From Streptomyces longwoodensis (GTDB lineage Bacteria > Actinomycetota > Actinomycetes > Streptomycetales > Streptomycetaceae): 64,000 bases of DNA. Shown here piece by piece: positions 61,886 through 64,000 of the stretch. The notes beneath the pieces are model-generated. The model worked only from the letters and a program-made list of their open reading frames with translations. It searched no databases and was not told the origin of the DNA. The first letter of the stretch is position 1. Each line of letters starts with the position of its first letter. Location of the stretch: contig NZ_KQ948549.1 of the NCBI RefSeq assembly GCF_001514125.1, forward strand, positions 831,257-895,256, given 5' to 3'. Both the position numbers and the translations under genes were made by a program.

Positions 61886-63784
61886 ATGAGTGAAGAGTCG
61901 TTGAACTGGCGTGACTTCCTGGGGCGTTGGCAGGAGGAATGGGTTCCGCGTCCCGATGAGGAGGTGGACGCAGCACAATCCTCCATGCCTCTCGGAGTGC
62001 CCGGGGCGGACGAGGCGGCGATCGCCGCGGCGGAGGAACGGCTCGGGCGGCGGCTGCCGCCCTCGTACCGCACGTTCCTGGCCGTGAGCGACGGGTGGCA
62101 TGTCGAGCAGACCGCTGGGATCTACCAGCTCGGTGGGACCGCAGACATCGACTGGTTCGGGGACCCGTATGACATGACCCCGCTCTACGAGGAGAACCTC
62201 GGCGAGCGCCCGCTCAGGGAGGAGGTCCTGCTGGCCGGTATGTGGCGACGGGCGCTGCGGCTGGAGACGGACTCCGACATGTCGCACGCCCTGCTCGATC
62301 CGGGCGACACCGGCCAGGACGGGGAGTGGGCGCTCTACGTCTACAAGGGCTGGAGCGGTGAGATGCCGGACCGCTATCCGTCGTTCCGGGCCTACATGGA
62401 AGCCATGTACCGGGCCTTCCACGCCGACCGGGCCGCGTCCCCCGACTTCACCAACGCCACCACCCGGACCCAGGACGAGCGCGTCGACCAAGCCCGCCGG
62501 CTGGCGCTGCAGGGACGACACGAGGAGGCCCTGCCGCTCCTTGAGGAGGCGTCCTCCTTCGGCCGGCCACACAGCGCCGTCTTGCTGTCCCAGCTCCGGC
62601 AGCTGAACACTCCTGATAACCCGCTGAGTCACGGCCTGCTAGCGGCCGACCCTCGCTACTTGCCCGACGTGCTCCCGGTAGAGGCGATGGCACAGGCGAA
62701 CAACACCTGGCGACCGGACGGCGACGACCACTGGCTCGGGATGATGGCGGCTCGGGGGGTAGCCTGGAACACCGCCGAGGCCGTGCTGAGCGGCGTGCGG
62801 GACGGCACCTACCGCTACACGCCCTCCGGCCCCTGGGGCCGGGCCGTCGCCGAGGCCCGCGAGTCGGCCCGCTGGGGCGCGACCGACGCCGCCTGGCGGA
62901 CGCTGGCCGACGCACTCCCGCAGTGGGAAGCGCCTGGGCCGTCATTGATCGCCCCGCTCGGCCTGCTCGCCGATCCGGTCCTCGGCCCGCTGATCACTCC
63001 GGACCGCGGACGGCAGATCCTCTCAACAGCGCGGGCGGGGCACTCGGGCCGCGCCCCGGATCCGGTGCCCGATCTCGATCCGCCGGGCCTGCAGTGGCTG
63101 ACTGAGCCCGCACGATACGGGCAGCCGCTCGACGGATACCGCTGTGTCTGGGTCGAAGGCGTCGACCCGGTCCGTCTGCCCGCCTTGCTCGGTGACGAGG
63201 ACGCCCAGCTGAGCCCGCCCCTGGACCTGTTCGGAGTGCGCTGGCGAGCGCCCCGGTCCGGCGGGCGGCAGGACACCGAGCCCTGGGAGGACAGGGCGGT
63301 GGTCGCCGTGGGCGGCAGCTCGCAGGGGTGGGCTTTCGCTTTCGACGGCCACTCCCAGCGCCGTCTGAGCCAGCTGTTCCAGTCTCCAGCGGCGGCCGCG
63401 TCCTCCTGTGGCCGTGCTGTCGTGGTGTGGCGGGACCCGAAGACCGCCTCCCCGGAGGGACACCCGGCCGCGTTTCACCTCTCCGTTGCCGAACGGGGCG
63501 AAGAGCTGTACGCGTTCACCATACGGGGGACGCAGATCGAGCGCTCCGGCGCGATACCCGAGGCTCTGGACCCTGCACGCCTGATCGACCCGGACGACAC
63601 CGAACTGGTCCGGGAGCGAAGGATGCTGGCGGCCCTGCACACAGAACTGGGGCTTTCACTGCCCCGCTTCGCGCTGACCCAGGGGAGGCTCTGCACGTTC
63701 ACCACCCGGTCCTGGACGAGGGCGCCACGCGCGGGGGAGGGGTACGCCTACATCGCTCTCAGCCGCATACGCCCGCAGCTGTGA
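61886..63784 (+). CDS. SMI1/KNR4 domain protein with long unknown C-terminus
   Basis: A 632-residue protein. Residues ~35-190 are a SMI1/KNR4 (SUKH) domain: AEERLGRRLPPSYRTFLAVSDGW and WALYVYKGWSGEMPDRYPSF. A short helical repeat-like stretch follows (ARRLALQGRHEEALPLLEEA), then ~400 residues with no recognised domain. SUKH proteins often act as immunity proteins for contact-dependent toxins, but the length and lack of an adjacent toxin gene make that uncertain. ATG 61886 begins the conserved start MSEESLNWRDF. Confidence 0.75.
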   Translation: MSEESLNWRDFLGRWQEEWVPRPDEEVDAAQSSMPLGVPGADEAAIAAAEERLGRRLPPSYRTFLAVSDGWHVEQTAGIYQLGGTADIDWFGDPYDMTPLYEENLGERPLREEVLLAGMWRRALRLETDSDMSHALLDPGDTGQDGEWALYVYKGWSGEMPDRYPSFRAYMEAMYRAFHADRAASPDFTNATTRTQDERVDQARRLALQGRHEEALPLLEEASSFGRPHSAVLLSQLRQLNTPDNPLSHGLLAADPRYLPDVLPVEAMAQANNTWRPDGDDHWLGMMAARGVAWNTAEAVLSGVRDGTYRYTPSGPWGRAVAEARESARWGATDAAWRTLADALPQWEAPGPSLIAPLGLLADPVLGPLITPDRGRQILSTARAGHSGRAPDPVPDLDPPGLQWLTEPARYGQPLDGYRCVWVEGVDPVRLPALLGDEDAQLSPPLDLFGVRWRAPRSGGRQDTEPWEDRAVVAVGGSSQGWAFAFDGHSQRRLSQLFQSPAAAASSCGRAVVVWRDPKTASPEGHPAAFHLSVAERGEELYAFTIRGTQIERSGAIPEALDPARLIDPDDTELVRERRMLAALHTELGLSLPRFALTQGRLCTFTTRSWTRAPRAGEGYAYIALSRIRPQL

Positions 63785-64000
63785 CCCCAAGCCCCCCAAC
63801 AGAATGACCGACCCACCCAGTACCTGATCAGCCCGGCATGCATCCTGCGTCCGTACACCAGCGCACTGGGCCGGCCGCCGGGTCGAGGAAGGTCGGCGCG
63901 TTCACCGCAGAAGCCAGCGCCCGGGCCGGTGGCCGGGCCGCCTGGGCGCCTTGGTGCGGAATTCGACCGGACCAACTTGCTCGTCATCGGTGCCTCCACC
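63785..64000. other. Right edge, no gene recognised
   Basis: A minus-strand frame enters from the right edge (63748-63999), but its sequence matches no family I recognise and overlaps the end of the SMI1 gene. The stretch may hold the promoter or end of a neighbouring gene cut by the window. Confidence 0.3.

Noticed and set aside
1..64000. CRISPR arrays, tRNA or rRNA genes
   Set aside because: No regularly spaced repeats of 24-40 nt and no tRNA cloverleaf or rRNA-like conserved stretch was noticed on reading; a tRNAscan or CRISPR search was not possible here.

Overview
The window is high-GC actinobacterial DNA with the look of a Streptomyces chromosome: third codon positions are almost all G or C, GTG starts are common, genes overlap as ATGA or GTGA, and the family set (DUF5133, Holin-X, DUF3618, many STAS, RsbW-like and SpoIIE-type proteins, Tat-exported enzymes) is typical of that genus. 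No rRNA, tRNA, CRISPR array, transposase gene or sigma-factor gene was found.

1-28 kb is a stress and signalling region built from partner-switching parts. It holds five small STAS antagonists, two free RsbW-type ATPases, five SpoIIE/PP2C phosphatase genes, a CHASE3 histidine kinase with its response regulator, Dps, a GlsB-type membrane protein and a three-gene envelope operon. Two items stand out. One is an operon (about 5.07-8.23 kb) that couples a PP2C phosphatase and a STAS protein to a cobalamin-binding protein carrying the W-x9-E-H signature of B12 photoreceptors. The other is a ~1390-residue protein (9622-13794) that joins sensor kinase, receiver, PP2C phosphatase and RsbW-like kinase in one chain and is followed directly by its own STAS gene. 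Two non-autonomous inverted-repeat elements (3044-3272 and 8271-8430) each sit exactly at the TAG stop codon of an RsbW-like gene.

28-40 kb is mixed metabolism and hypothetical genes: a glutamate-synthase-like flavoprotein, a NUDIX/DUF4406/DeoR group, hemerythrin, VOC proteins, a Na+/Ca2+-exchanger-like protein, a cytosolic-looking metzincin, a frameshifted gene of seven 17-residue repeats and a Tat-exported hydrolase.

40.4-50.6 kb (possibly to 53.6 kb) looks like a C7-cyclitol gene cluster. It has a sedoheptulose-7-phosphate cyclase (EEVS type), a two-domain VOC protein like the valiolone epimerases, a berberine-bridge FAD oxidase, a transaldolase-like protein without the expected Schiff-base lysine region, an acyltransferase, two cupin genes, an MFS exporter and a MarR regulator. 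Three copies of a TTGCGTGCGCAA-like site lie around the MarR gene; two of them overlap promoter-like sequences for the two divergent operons. No aminotransferase, sugar kinase or glycosyltransferase was seen, so the product may be a nitrogen-free carbasugar.

54.2-56.0 kb is a decay zone holding a frameshifted DNA-ligase remnant, an internally shortened methyltransferase and an ABC ATPase remnant. It is followed by a TetR-controlled molybdenum hydroxylase operon (56.9-61.7 kb, PaoABC/YagTSR-like plus an XdhC maturation factor) and a long SMI1/KNR4 protein.
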